64,000 nucleotides of DNA, from contig NZ_WINI01000001.1 in the NCBI RefSeq assembly GCF_009497155.1, positions 434,001-498,000 of the forward strand. The letters run 5' to 3'. Positions 54,413 through 63,612 of the stretch are shown one piece after another (positions within the stretch are counted from its first letter, which is position 1; each line of letters begins with the position of its first letter). A program made the position numbers and the translations under genes. Under the pieces are notes generated by a model. That model made no database searches, had not been told where the DNA came from, and was given only the letters and a program-made list of their open reading frames with translations. The DNA comes from Glaciimonas soli. GTDB lineage: Bacteria > Pseudomonadota > Gammaproteobacteria > Burkholderiales > Burkholderiaceae_D.

Positions 54413-56401
54413 ATGGCAACTAAAAAAAACCAACCATCTGACTATAGCGAATCATCCATCCGAGTCCTCAAAGGCCTGGAGCCGGTCAAGCAACGTCCCG
54501 GTATGTACACGCGCACCGAGAACCCGCTGCATATCATCCAGGAAGTGATCGACAATGCTTCGGACGAAGCCTTGGGTGGCTATTGCAAAAATATCCTGGT
54601 CACACTCAATGCCGATGGCAGCGTCAGCGTCGAAGATGATGGCCGCGGGATTCCGGTGGGCTTACATCCGGAAGAAAACGTTCCTACGGTCGAAATCGTC
54701 TTCACCCGTTTGCACGCTGGCGGTAAATTCGATAAAGGCAGTGGCGGCGCTTATGCGTTCTCTGGTGGCTTGCATGGTGTCGGCGTTTCCGTTACCAACG
54801 CACTGTCGAGTCGCTTGGAAATTACCGTCTGGCGAGAAGCGGGCGTGCATCAATTGGTTTTTGCTGATGGCGATGTGATTGAAAAGCTCACAACACGCCC
54901 ACAAACTCGCGATGACAAAAAATCCGGCACCCGTGTGACCGCTTGGCCAAATCCCAAGTATTTTGATTCAGCGGTCATTTCGCAGCCGGAATTACAACGA
55001 CTATTACGCTCCAAAGCGGTACTGCTGCCAGGCGTCAAAGTTACGCTGCTCAACGCTAAAACAGGCGACAGCCAAACGTGGCAATACGACCAGGGGTTGC
55101 GCGGCTATTTAATGGAAACATTGGCGCAATCTTCAAATGCGGAGCCGCTAATCCCCTTATTTGAAGGCGAACAATACGCCACTGCGGAGTCCGAAGGTTT
55201 TGCTGAAGGCGAAGGTGCCGCCTGGGTAGTCGCGTGGACGGAAGATGGCGCCATTGTGCGTGAGTCGTATGTCAATCTGATTCCGACATCAGCTGGCGGC
55301 ACACACGAATCCGGCTTGCGCGAAGGCTTGTTTGGCGCAGTAAAAAGCTTCGTTGAAATGCATTCTTTACTGCCAAAAGGCGTCAAGCTGCTTCCTGAGG
55401 ATGTTTTCGCTCGGGTGTCATTTGTCTTGTCTGCGAAAGTGTTGGACCCTCAGTTCCAAGGACAGATTAAAGAGCGCTTGAACTCGCGTGACGCCGTGCG
55501 TTTAGTGTCGACTTACACCAAACCGGCATTGGAATTATGGCTAAATCATCACGTTGAATACGGTAAAAAACTCGCCGAACTGGTCATCAAACAAGCTCAA
55601 AATCGTTTGCGTTCGGCACAAAAAGTTGAAAAGAAAAAATCTTCGGGCGTCGCCGTTTTACCGGGGAAATTAACCGATTGCGAATCGAGCGACATCAGCC
55701 GAAATGAAATATTCTTAGTCGAAGGTGACTCGGCCGGTGGTTCAGCAAAAATGGGGCGCGATAAAGAATTCCAGGCGATTTTGCCTCTGCGCGGCAAAGT
55801 GTTGAACTCATGGGAAACGGAACGCGACCGTCTGTTCGCCAATAATGAAATCCACGATATTGCAGTTGCCATTGGCGTTGATCCTCATAGCAAAAATGAC
55901 ACAGTTGACTTCAGCACTTTGCGTTACGGCAAAATCTGTATACTGTCGGATGCCGATGTCGATGGTTCGCACATTCAAGTCTTATTGCTAACCTTGTTTT
56001 TCCGTCATTTCCCACAACTGATAGACCGCGGCAATATCTGCGTCGCACGCCCACCGCTGTATCGGGTAGACGCCCCAGCGCGTGGCAAAAAAACTGCGCA
56101 AAAAATTTATGCATTGGACGATGGTGAGCTAGAAGCTATTGAAGATAAATTGCGTAAAGAAGGTGTGAAAGAAGGAGCTTGGGCAATATCTCGCTTCAAA
56201 GGTTTGGGTGAAATGAATGCTGAGCAATTGTGGGAAACCACGATGAATCCGGATACCCGTCGCTTGTTACCCATCACGCTTGGCGACTTCGATTTAACAG
56301 CATCCGAACACCGTTTCAATATGTTGATGGGCAAAGGCGAGGCTGCAGCACGTCGCGCGTGGATAGAAGAACACGGTAACGAAGCAGAGGCTGACATTTA
56401 A
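54413..56401 (+). CDS. parE: DNA topoisomerase IV subunit B
   Basis: ATPase subunit of topoisomerase IV, which unlinks daughter chromosomes. The 662-residue protein has GHKL motifs (NASDEALGGYC, DDGRGIPVG, GGLHGVGVSVTNALS) and the Toprim domain with E437 (VEGDSAGGSAKMGRD) and SDADVDGSHI. GyrB is excluded by its shorter Toprim region and by pairing with parC. It lies 14 bases before a lytic transglycosylase gene and shares the strand with parC. Confidence 0.96.
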   Translation: MATKKNQPSDYSESSIRVLKGLEPVKQRPGMYTRTENPLHIIQEVIDNASDEALGGYCKNILVTLNADGSVSVEDDGRGIPVGLHPEENVPTVEIVFTRLHAGGKFDKGSGGAYAFSGGLHGVGVSVTNALSSRLEITVWREAGVHQLVFADGDVIEKLTTRPQTRDDKKSGTRVTAWPNPKYFDSAVISQPELQRLLRSKAVLLPGVKVTLLNAKTGDSQTWQYDQGLRGYLMETLAQSSNAEPLIPLFEGEQYATAESEGFAEGEGAAWVVAWTEDGAIVRESYVNLIPTSAGGTHESGLREGLFGAVKSFVEMHSLLPKGVKLLPEDVFARVSFVLSAKVLDPQFQGQIKERLNSRDAVRLVSTYTKPALELWLNHHVEYGKKLAELVIKQAQNRLRSAQKVEKKKSSGVAVLPGKLTDCESSDISRNEIFLVEGDSAGGSAKMGRDKEFQAILPLRGKVLNSWETERDRLFANNEIHDIAVAIGVDPHSKNDTVDFSTLRYGKICILSDADVDGSHIQVLLLTLFFRHFPQLIDRGNICVARPPLYRVDAPARGKKTAQKIYALDDGELEAIEDKLRKEGVKEGAWAISRFKGLGEMNAEQLWETTMNPDTRRLLPITLGDFDLTASEHRFNMLMGKGEAAARRAWIEEHGNEAEADI

Positions 56402-56414
56402 TCGACAGGAAACT

Positions 56415-57230
56415 ATGAGTATTTCCACACGTTTGCGTCATTTCACTTACCTCCTCCCCCTACTATTTGGTATGGGTGCGGCGGTTGTGACGATGGACGC
56501 GCGTGCGGATATTTATGGCTATATCGACAATCAAGGCATGAGCCATTTTGCGACCGAAAAACTGGATCAGCGATATCAGCTTTTCATGCACGGCAGCGCT
56601 TACTTCGACTCTTCAAAACTATCGACTGGCAGCAGCAACATCAAGTTTGATCCCAACTTCAGCAAGACGCCGCTGTATCACTATTTGTCACAACATCCTG
56701 GCTTAAAAAAGTACGAAATATTCGTCAATCAGGCGGCAAAGGAATTCAAACTAGATCCCGCACTGCTTAAAGCAGTCATGGCCACTGAGTCTGGATTTAA
56801 TCCAACCGCGGTTTCAGCAAAAGGCGCGATTGGACTCATGCAAATCATGCCGGACACTGCCGAACGCTATGGCATGGTCGGCGATCAGAAAAAAACCATA
56901 CAGGAAAAACTGAGCGATCCACGCACCAACATCCGTCTCGGCGCGCGTTATCTGCGCGACCTGATATTGATGTTCCCGCTCAAGCAGGAATTAGTGATTG
57001 CTTCTTATAACGCTGGTGAAGGTTCAATAAAAAAATACAACAATCAGATTCCGCCTTATCCTGAAACACGCAATTATGTGCAGATCGTGAGTCAGTTTTA
57101 TCAAATTTATCGCCCCGCCGGAATCATACCTGTCAGCGATAGCATGACGAGTGGTAACGCCAACCGCATTCACGTGACATTGCCTGGTCGTCGTAATATG
57201 CCTGATGGAACAAAACCTTTGCTGGATTAA
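56415..57230 (+). CDS. Lytic transglycosylase with SLT domain
   Basis: Periplasmic enzyme that cleaves peptidoglycan glycan strands. The 271-residue protein has a signal peptide (about 32 residues, ending ARA), a short DUF4124-like segment (DIYGYIDNQGMSHFATEK), and an SLT domain with catalytic E125 (MATESGFNP), GAIGLMQIMPDTAERYG and ASYNAGEGSIKKY. It lies between parE and parC; linkage to chromosome decatenation genes may reflect coordination with division, but is not explained by function. Confidence 0.94.
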   Translation: MSISTRLRHFTYLLPLLFGMGAAVVTMDARADIYGYIDNQGMSHFATEKLDQRYQLFMHGSAYFDSSKLSTGSSNIKFDPNFSKTPLYHYLSQHPGLKKYEIFVNQAAKEFKLDPALLKAVMATESGFNPTAVSAKGAIGLMQIMPDTAERYGMVGDQKKTIQEKLSDPRTNIRLGARYLRDLILMFPLKQELVIASYNAGEGSIKKYNNQIPPYPETRNYVQIVSQFYQIYRPAGIIPVSDSMTSGNANRIHVTLPGRRNMPDGTKPLLD

Positions 57231-57315
57231 CGAATAACCCTCTTCGCCTGCCTGCCGGAGCGACGAGAAAAATTTGAGTCATTTATATAAATAACCGCTT
57301 CGCAATTAAAATTTC

Positions 57316-59634
57316 ATGACAGAACAAAACGATTTATTTGATACCCCGCCACCCGATGAACCATCAGGTGAGACACTCACCCTCTCTACATTTGCAGAAC
57401 GCGCCTATCTTGATTACGCCATTTCGGTAGTCAAAGGTCGCGCTCTGCCTGATGTCTCTGACGGCCAGAAACCGGTGCAGCGACGCATTTTATATTCGAT
57501 GAATGAATTAGGTTTGAATGCGGCAGCCAAGCCGCGCAAATCTGCCACGGTGGTCGGTGATGTACTGGGTAAATTACATCCGCATGGTGATCAATCGGTG
57601 TATGACGCCATGGTGCGTATGGCCCAGGATTTTTCATTGCGTTATCCCCTGATTGATGGGCAAGGTAACTTCGGTTCGCGCGATGGTGACGGTGCTGCGG
57701 CGATGCGGTATACCGAAGCGCGTCTGACGCCGATCGCAAAGTTGCTGCTCGATGAAATCGACATGGGTACGGTCGACTTCAAACCGAATTACGATGGTTC
57801 CACTGAAGAACCAACTCTGCTCCCGGGACGCTTGCCTTTCGTTTTATTAAACGGTGCTTCCGGTATTGCAGTAGGCCTGGCGACAGAAATTCCGTCTCAT
57901 AACTTGACTGAAGTTGCTAAAGCGGCGGTCGCATTAATTCGCAACCCCAATCTTAGCCATGCTGAATTGATGGAATTCATTCCTGGCCCAGACTTCCCCG
58001 GCGGCGGCCAGATCATCACGGCTGCTAACGCAATTGCCGATATCTATGAAACTGGCCGCGGCAGTTTGAAGGTGCGTGCCTGCTGGAAAATAGAAGAATT
58101 GGCACGCGGCCAATGGCAAGTGGTGGTCAATGAACTGCCTCCCGGTACGTCGTCACAAAAAGTACTGGAAGAAATCGAAGAACTGACCAATCCAAAAATC
58201 AAGCTCGGCAAAAAAGCCTTGTCTGCAGAGCAGCAAACGCTCAAGGCTACGATTTTGTCGTCGCTCGATGCGGTGCGTGATGAATCTGGTCGCAATGCGC
58301 CGGTACGCTTAGTATTTGAACCTAAATCCAAGAATATCGACCAGACCGAATTTACCAACATGCTGTTGGCACATACCTCTCTGGAAAGCAGCTCGTCCAT
58401 CAATCTGGTAATGATAGGCGGCGATGGTCGACCGCGTCAAAAAGGGTTGGGCATGATCTTGCGTGAGTGGATAGATTTCCGCTTCACCACCATCACTCGT
58501 CGCAGCCAATTCAAATTACAAAAAGTGGAAGATCGTATCCACATTTTGGAAGGTCGTGAAGCGGTTCTGCTCAATATTGATAAGGTCATCAAAATCATCC
58601 GCGAATCAGATGAGCCGAAACCGGCGCTGATGACCGCATTCAAACTGTCAGATCGTCAGGCTGAAGATATTTTGGAAATTCGGTTGCGCCAATTGGCTAG
58701 ACTGGAAGCCATTAAAATTCAACAAGAATTGGCGAGCTTACGAGATGAAAAGAAAGCGCTCGAAGATTTGCTGGAAAATCCGGCATCCATGAAGCGTTTG
58801 CTGATCAAAGAAATTGAAACCGATCAAAAGCAATACGGCGATGCGCGTCGTACCTTGATTCAGGCAGCAGAAAAAGCCGTGGCTGAAACCAAGCTGATCG
58901 ATGAACCTGTTACCGTCATCGTTTCACAAAAAGGTTGGGTACGCGCCCGGACTGGCCATGCGCATGATGCCGGCCAGTTCACGTTTAAGGCCGGCGATGC
59001 TTTGTATGGTGCGTTTGAATGTCGCACCGTAGATAACCTGCTGGTGTTTGGATCAAATGGCCGAATTTACTCGGTCTCAGTGGCGGCCTTGCCCAATGCA
59101 CGTGGTGATGGCGTGCCAATCACCACATTGATCGATCTGGCCAACGGCAGCAACATCTTGCACTACTTCGCTGGCACTGCTGATATCACCTTGTTACTGG
59201 CGTCATCTGCCGGTTACGGATTTACAGCCAAAGTAGGTGATATGCTGAGCCGCGTCAAAGCCGGTAAAGCGTACATCACCCTTGATAACGGCGATCAGCC
59301 ATTACTGCCACGCCCGGTCGGCAGCAATGCGAGTGCAGTTGCATGCTTATCCGAAAAGGGACGCTTGCTAGTGTTCGGTCTGGATGAATGTAAGTCACTG
59401 ACCAATGGTGGTCGTGGCGTGATTTTGATGGATTTGGAACCGGGTGAAAAATTAATCGCTGCCGAGCCTATCAGTCAACGCGGCGTATTGGTTTCTGGCA
59501 TAGGTCGCGGCGGCAAGGCGCAAGAAGTTGCCCTTTCTGCCAGCGGCCTGGCACCGCATATCGCAAAACGTGCGCGCAAAGGTAAAGCGTTAGAATCAAA
59601 AGTTAAACCACTGACATTGAGCGCGCAAAAATAA
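57316..59634 (+). CDS. parC: DNA topoisomerase IV subunit A
   Basis: DNA-cleaving subunit of topoisomerase IV. The 772-residue protein has the quinolone-pocket region [12 protein letters not shown], the catalytic tyrosine Y132 ([13 protein letters not shown]) and a C-terminal DNA-wrapping domain with a degenerate GyrA-box pattern, as in ParC. At the position of E. coli Ser80 it has Q93, and D97 replaces Glu84. It follows the transglycosylase by 85 bases and precedes a one-TM protein by 16. Confidence 0.96.
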   Translation: MTEQNDLFDTPPPDEPSGETLTLSTFAERAYLDYAISVVKGRALPDVSDGQKPVQRRILYSMNELGLNAAAKPRKSATVVGDVLGKLHPHGDQSVYDAMVRMAQDFSLRYPLIDGQGNFGSRDGDGAAAMRYTEARLTPIAKLLLDEIDMGTVDFKPNYDGSTEEPTLLPGRLPFVLLNGASGIAVGLATEIPSHNLTEVAKAAVALIRNPNLSHAELMEFIPGPDFPGGGQIITAANAIADIYETGRGSLKVRACWKIEELARGQWQVVVNELPPGTSSQKVLEEIEELTNPKIKLGKKALSAEQQTLKATILSSLDAVRDESGRNAPVRLVFEPKSKNIDQTEFTNMLLAHTSLESSSSINLVMIGGDGRPRQKGLGMILREWIDFRFTTITRRSQFKLQKVEDRIHILEGREAVLLNIDKVIKIIRESDEPKPALMTAFKLSDRQAEDILEIRLRQLARLEAIKIQQELASLRDEKKALEDLLENPASMKRLLIKEIETDQKQYGDARRTLIQAAEKAVAETKLIDEPVTVIVSQKGWVRARTGHAHDAGQFTFKAGDALYGAFECRTVDNLLVFGSNGRIYSVSVAALPNARGDGVPITTLIDLANGSNILHYFAGTADITLLLASSAGYGFTAKVGDMLSRVKAGKAYITLDNGDQPLLPRPVGSNASAVACLSEKGRLLVFGLDECKSLTNGGRGVILMDLEPGEKLIAAEPISQRGVLVSGIGRGGKAQEVALSASGLAPHIAKRARKGKALESKVKPLTLSAQK

Positions 59635-59650
59635 CCTAAAGAGGTGTGGA

Positions 59651-60316
59651 ATGGGAGCAGCTTCAGGTAGTGCGGCAAACAGCATCTACTTCCCTGCTCC
59701 CAACCGCGTAAGCTATATCGCTGTTGCGGTATTTTTGTCGCTGATGCTGCATGGTTTACTGATTTTTTTATTCCGTGATTATCGTCCTGATTCTCAGATT
59801 GAATCTCCCGAAACAGAACAATTCGCACCGCTTGAAGTTCACATACGGCTAACGCCGCCACAAGCCGCGTTAGTCGTACCAAAATCAGCTCCTGCTGCGA
59901 ATATCGCACCAAAAAACAGGAGAAAAAATCCTGCAATAGCGGCATCTAAACGATCAGAAGCCAACGCAGCAACTAGCAATACTCGGGTCAACATAGCCCC
60001 AAGCACTCCTGCTGACACACCAGCCGCTGAACATATTGCTGGGTCACCAAACTCTAATAAGTCACTTGATGTCGATCAATTGCGCAGCAGCGTGGGTGCA
60101 ATAGTAAATGGGATAGATAAAGAAAGAGATCAAACTGCCGTTGGCCAGTTGCGTACCAAACCACTGTATGCACCGGAAGCAGAAACCCGGCTGGCGCGCG
60201 ACATCGCTAAATCAGGACGTCCTGATTGCTTCGTTGCGAACGGCATGCGCGGTGGATTGTTGGCACCGCTTTATTTATTAGCGGAGAAAAAAGGGACTGG
60301 CTGCAGGCTTTTTTAG
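59651..60316 (+). CDS. Unknown one-TM proline/alanine-rich protein
   Basis: A 221-residue protein I do not recognise. It has a short cytoplasmic N-terminus, one TM helix (about residues 22-42, VAVFLSLMLHGLLIFLF), a low-complexity Ala/Pro/Ser/Asn segment (about 70-145) and a C-terminal region of about 70 residues with two cysteines (GRPDCFVANG, GTGCRLF). The architecture resembles TonB-type or cell-envelope spanning proteins without a recognisable TonB domain. A strong ribosome-binding site (AAGAGG) six bases upstream of the ATG and 16-base spacing from parC argue that it is expressed with topoisomerase IV. Confidence 0.8.
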   Translation: MGAASGSAANSIYFPAPNRVSYIAVAVFLSLMLHGLLIFLFRDYRPDSQIESPETEQFAPLEVHIRLTPPQAALVVPKSAPAANIAPKNRRKNPAIAASKRSEANAATSNTRVNIAPSTPADTPAAEHIAGSPNSNKSLDVDQLRSSVGAIVNGIDKERDQTAVGQLRTKPLYAPEAETRLARDIAKSGRPDCFVANGMRGGLLAPLYLLAEKKGTGCRLF

Positions 60317-60319
60317 TAT

Positions 60320-60535
60320 TTACTTCGGCGGACGCAGAGGATCAAGCAAATGTCGCAGCGCATTATGATCCAGTTCGTACATCAGCGCGATCAACTTGCC
60401 AAGTTCACCAGATGGAAAACCCTCACGCGCAAACCAGCCGAGATAATGTCCGGGCAAGTCAGCAATCAAACGGCCTTTGTATTTACCAAAAGGCATTTCA
60501 CGATTGACTAGCAGTTGTAAATGTTCAGGCGTCAT
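60320..60535 (-). CDS. DUF3820 family protein
   Basis: A 71-residue protein of the DUF3820 family. The conserved block MPFGKYKGRLIADLPGHYL is visible, followed by WFAREGFPSGELGKL and a helical C-terminus. Function is not established. It is convergent with the one-TM protein gene (3-base gap) and follows the aminotransferase gene on the same strand. Confidence 0.9.
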   Translation of the reverse strand: MTPEHLQLLVNREMPFGKYKGRLIADLPGHYLGWFAREGFPSGELGKLIALMYELDHNALRHLLDPLRPPK

Positions 60536-60548
60536 TGCTTATTATTGC

Positions 60549-60580
60549 TGATCTACGCCCAAAATTCGGGGCGTAGATCA
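60549..60580. repeat. 12-bp hairpin between aminotransferase and DUF3820 genes
   Basis: TGATCTACGCCC (60549-60560) pairs perfectly with GGGCGTAGATCA (60569-60580), loop of 8 bases. There is no T-run on the minus strand. It lies between the aminotransferase stop (60590) and the DUF3820 start (60535) and may attenuate or stabilise that transcript. Confidence 0.6.
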
Positions 60581-60589
60581 ACTGGTAGA

Positions 60590-61783
60590 TTACAACATTG
60601 TCGCAATCAATTTACCCAGGATTTCAACGCCTTCGCGTATCTTCGCTGGTGGCACGGTGACGAAACTCAAACGTAGCGTGTTGGTTTCTGGTGTATTCGC
60701 ATAGAACGGTCCACCAGGAACGAACGCAACATGATGTTCGATCGCTTGCGCTAATAATTTTGCGCTGTCGATATGCTTAGGCAACGTTACCCAGATGAAC
60801 ATGCCGCCTTCCGGCTTAGTCCAGGTTGCCTGACTAGGGAAGTAGGCTTGCAACGCAGCCAACATCGCATCGCATTGATCCGAATAGAGCTTGCGGATCG
60901 TTGGTATATGCTTATCGAGGAAGCCATCTTTCACCGTTTCGTACACGACCATTTGCGTCAATTGCGCAGTGTGTAAATCGGTCGCTTGTTTCGCCTGCTC
61001 CATTTTTTCGATCAATGGGCGCGGTGCAACGACGTAGCCTAAACGAATACCTGGCGTCAGTACTTTTGAAAACGAACCCATGTAGATCACGCCATTTGGA
61101 TTCATGTTCAACATCTTCGGCAATGGCTCTGCACGATAGCTCAACGCACCATACGGATCATCTTCAATCAGCGGGATTCCCATGCGCGCACAAATCTCTA
61201 CCAATGCCTCTCGACGCTCTAGCGACAAAGTGCGGCCGGTCGGATTTTGAAAATTTGGTAAAGCGTATAACAAACGTGCGCCCTGCCCTAGCTCGGCAAC
61301 CTGCTCAGGAATCAGGCCACCTTCGTCACCAGGAATTGAAACATATTCCGGTTCATACATCGAGAAAGCTTGCAAAGCCCCTAAGTAACTTGGGGTTTCG
61401 ACCATCACTTTACTGCCTTCATCAATCAAAACTTTTGCCAACAAGTCCAGGCCTTGCTGGGAGCCAGAAACCATGATGACTTGATTCGCATCAATTTTGG
61501 CGTCAGCAGTAGACAAGCGATTTGCCACCCATTCACGCAATGGCCCGTAGCCATCTGTAGGGCCATATTGCAGAGCGATCTTGCCTTGCTGCGACAGCAC
61601 TTTGTCAAATGCGGCTTGCATTTCTGCGATTGGGAAAGTAGCTGGTGAAGGTAAACCACCGGCAAAAGAAATAATATCCGGGCGCATCGTCACCTTCAGA
61701 ATTTCGCGGATAGCAGAACTCTGCAGCTTTTGCGCACGTTGTGAAAAATTCCACTGTATTGCTGTTGGGTTTTCAAGTTTCAT
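60590..61783 (-). CDS. PLP-dependent class I/II aminotransferase (LysN-like)
   Basis: A 397-residue fold-type I aminotransferase of the group related to 2-aminoadipate aminotransferase and the C-terminal half of MocR proteins. It has SFAGGLPSPATFP near the start, YGPTDGYGPLREWVANRL, IEDDPYGALSYR, and the PLP-lysine motif GSFSKVLTPGIRLGYV. Length and lack of a wHTH domain show it is a free enzyme. The amino acid substrate is uncertain. It follows the RidA gene by about 125 bases that contain a 12-bp tandem repeat; a RidA protein next to a PLP enzyme fits enamine/imine clearance. Confidence 0.92.
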   Translation of the reverse strand: MKLENPTAIQWNFSQRAQKLQSSAIREILKVTMRPDIISFAGGLPSPATFPIAEMQAAFDKVLSQQGKIALQYGPTDGYGPLREWVANRLSTADAKIDANQVIMVSGSQQGLDLLAKVLIDEGSKVMVETPSYLGALQAFSMYEPEYVSIPGDEGGLIPEQVAELGQGARLLYALPNFQNPTGRTLSLERREALVEICARMGIPLIEDDPYGALSYRAEPLPKMLNMNPNGVIYMGSFSKVLTPGIRLGYVVAPRPLIEKMEQAKQATDLHTAQLTQMVVYETVKDGFLDKHIPTIRKLYSDQCDAMLAALQAYFPSQATWTKPEGGMFIWVTLPKHIDSAKLLAQAIEHHVAFVPGGPFYANTPETNTLRLSFVTVPPAKIREGVEILGKLIATML

Positions 61784-61838
61784 AGGGTTCTCTTAGTCTC
61801 ACTATTAATAGCTTATGGCCGAGCTTGACTGCTTCTTA

Positions 61839-61886
61839 TTTAAAACTGCGTTTAAAACTACGATTAAAACTGCGTTTAAAATGTGG
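61839..61886. repeat. 12-bp tandem repeat, about four copies
   Basis: Units TTTAAAACTGCG, TTTAAAACTACG, ATTAAAACTGCG and a degenerate TTTAAAATGTGG run from 61839 to 61886, between the aminotransferase start and the RidA stop. They lie 55-105 bases upstream of the aminotransferase ATG. Confidence 0.85.
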
Positions 61887-61909
61887 CTCTAAAAATTTAA
61901 AAAAAACAA

Positions 61910-62368
61910 TCAATCAATCTCGGCGATCAATTCGATTTCCACGCAAGCACCGAAAGGAATTTGTGCCACGCCGAAAGCTGAACGCGCGTGTTTTCCGGCA
62001 TCGCCAAATATTTCACCAAACAATTCAGAGGCACCGTTGGTGACCAAATGTTGCTCTGTAAAATCACCGGTTGAATTGACAAGACTCATCAATTTAACGA
62101 TACGTTTAACGCGGGTCAAGTCACCGCCGCATGCCGCTTGCAAGGTCCCGATTAAATCAATCGCGGTGTTGCGTGCCGCCTGCTGTCCTTCTTCTACACT
62201 AATATTCTTACCAAACTGACCAACCCACACTTTGCCGTCTTTCTTGGCTAAATGGCCGGACAAAAACACATTCTTACCACTCTGGGCATACATCACGTAT
62301 GCCGCAGCAGGTGTAGCAACCGCTGGCAAAGTGATATTTAATTCTTTCAGCTTTTCGTAAATAGACAT
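61910..62368 (-). CDS. RidA/YjgF family protein
   Basis: A 152-residue member of the YjgF/YER057c/UK114 family. Archetypal RidA proteins hydrolyse reactive enamines and imines made by PLP enzymes. Visible blocks are NVFLSGHLAKKDGKVWVGQF, AARNTAIDLIGTL and the C-terminal ARSAFGVAQIPFGACVEIE. The archetypal Arg of RidA (in x-x-R-S-x) is present in HARSAFG. It is slightly longer than the 130-residue RidA type and closer to the RutC/YjgF-like second subgroup. I start at the ATG at 62368 (MSIYEKL), with GGAG upstream. Confidence 0.92.
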   Translation of the reverse strand: MSIYEKLKELNITLPAVATPAAAYVMYAQSGKNVFLSGHLAKKDGKVWVGQFGKNISVEEGQQAARNTAIDLIGTLQAACGGDLTRVKRIVKLMSLVNSTGDFTEQHLVTNGASELFGEIFGDAGKHARSAFGVAQIPFGACVEIELIAEID

Positions 62369-62578
62369 TACAGACAACTCCATTGTTGGTAGATGGAAAA
62401 CACACTGACGATCGGGATAGCGACGGCCAATATGCGATTATCTCAAATCTATAGACGTTCTGCCGAAAATCTTAATTTGTATTTAATACATTAGAACTTA
62501 TGGAAAATAGTTCCGGCAAGACATCACGGCGAAAGCAGTACCTGACAACGTCACCTAAACGGTTCTGCATAAGTCCGG

Positions 62579-63172
62579 CTATAACCAAACCGAAACAGCC
62601 GTATAAATGGTCAGCAACACCATAACTACGCAAAACAAACGGCGCCACCCTGCTTGCGCCAGATAGCGGCGCAACACTGAGCCAGTGCCAGCCCACAAGG
62701 CGATGCAAGGCAGACCGACCACCGCAAAGGTCAGGCAATATACGGCCAGTGCTTGCCACAACGGCTGTATAGCCGGTAAAAATGCCGAAGCGCTCGTAAT
62801 GCACATTACCCACGCCTTCGGATTAGCAAACTGAAACGCGGCTGCGCCGATAAATGACATCGGTTTTGCATTTTGGCCGTCAGCGGGATTAAATGACATA
62901 TTGCGTAGCTTCCAGGCCAGATAGAGCAAATATGCTGAACTGATGGTTTTCAATAGCAAGTGCATAGAAGGCACTGCCAGCAATAAACTGCCCACCCCGA
63001 GCGCACACAATAAAGCCAACGCTGCAAAACCGACAGTGATACCGAAAATATGCGGAATTGTCCGAGTGAATCCAAACATGATGCCCGATGAGGTCAACAT
63101 GATGTTGTTCGGCCCAGGCGTAATCGTCGCAACGAAGGCGAATAGAGCCAATGGAAACAAAGACTCCATCAT
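62579..63172 (-). CDS. LysE/RhtB-family amino acid exporter
   Basis: A 197-residue membrane protein with about six TM helices. The family signature ATITPGPNNIMLTSSGIMFG is near the N-terminus, and NPKAWVMCITS is in the middle. LysE/RhtB proteins export amino acids. Its start overlaps the stop of the DUF2917 gene (TGATG with the second ATG; the first ATG also overlaps), so the two are co-translated. Divergent to them is a MocR-type regulator, which probably controls both. Confidence 0.93.
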   Translation of the reverse strand: MMESLFPLALFAFVATITPGPNNIMLTSSGIMFGFTRTIPHIFGITVGFAALALLCALGVGSLLLAVPSMHLLLKTISSAYLLYLAWKLRNMSFNPADGQNAKPMSFIGAAAFQFANPKAWVMCITSASAFLPAIQPLWQALAVYCLTFAVVGLPCIALWAGTGSVLRRYLAQAGWRRLFCVVMVLLTIYTAVSVWL

Positions 63173-63489
63173 CGCAAGAAATCCTCTGTCGGCAGAAATG
63201 GTGTCATCAAGTCTTCCTTGAGCGCACGTAATCTGCCAGTCCGATCGGCGTCTTTGCTTGCACTCGTAATTTCGAATTCACAAGCGCCGCGATCGGCCTC
63301 CACCACAATCAGTCGTCTGGCTTCTAATGACAAGCGCTGTCCTGAATGCAACCAGTGATCGCCACCGCGCCCGGCGCTGGTAATCCATGCCCGGCCATTG
63401 ATCACACGTAACGTTGTGGGCCTATCGGCGGTGCCGGCTAATACCTGACCGATTGCAAGAGTGTGTTTATTTTTGCTAAAAAGTGTCAT
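63169..63489 (-). CDS. DUF2917 family protein
   Basis: A 106-residue protein of the DUF2917 family, frequent in Burkholderiales. Visible blocks are LRVINGRAWITSAGRGGDHW and HSGQRLSLEARRLIVVEA; the fold is likely a small beta barrel (cupin-like, inferred). I start at the ATG at 63489 (MTLFSKN); another ATG six codons earlier is possible. It overlaps the LysE-family gene and is divergent from the MocR-type gene. Function unknown. Confidence 0.88.
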   Translation of the reverse strand: MTLFSKNKHTLAIGQVLAGTADRPTTLRVINGRAWITSAGRGGDHWLHSGQRLSLEARRLIVVEADRGACEFEITSASKDADRTGRLRALKEDLMTPFLPTEDFLR

Positions 63490-63557
63490 CGCATGCTCCA
63501 AGCTCACTAAATAATAGTTGCCAATAAAAATCAGATAAGAGTATGCTAAACGACAAA

Positions 63558-63579
63558 ACCGATACAGTACCGGTACACT
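63558..63579. promoter_or_regulatory. 11-bp direct repeat, candidate MocR operator
   Basis: ACCGATACAGT (63558-63568) is followed at once by ACCGGTACACT (63569-63579), 9 of 11 bases identical. It lies midway between the divergent DUF2917 start (63489) and the MocR-type start (63613). MocR regulators such as GabR and PdxR bind direct repeats in divergent promoters. Confidence 0.55.
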
Positions 63580-63612
63580 TTAAAGAATAATTCCTCACAT
63601 TGAGCTGGTGAT

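Noticed and set aside
59475-59945. Minus-strand 156-codon frame
   Set aside because: Antisense to the parC end and the one-TM gene start, both with good evidence.
60901-61476. Plus-strand 191-codon frame
   Set aside because: Antisense to the aminotransferase gene; composition is that of a shadow frame.
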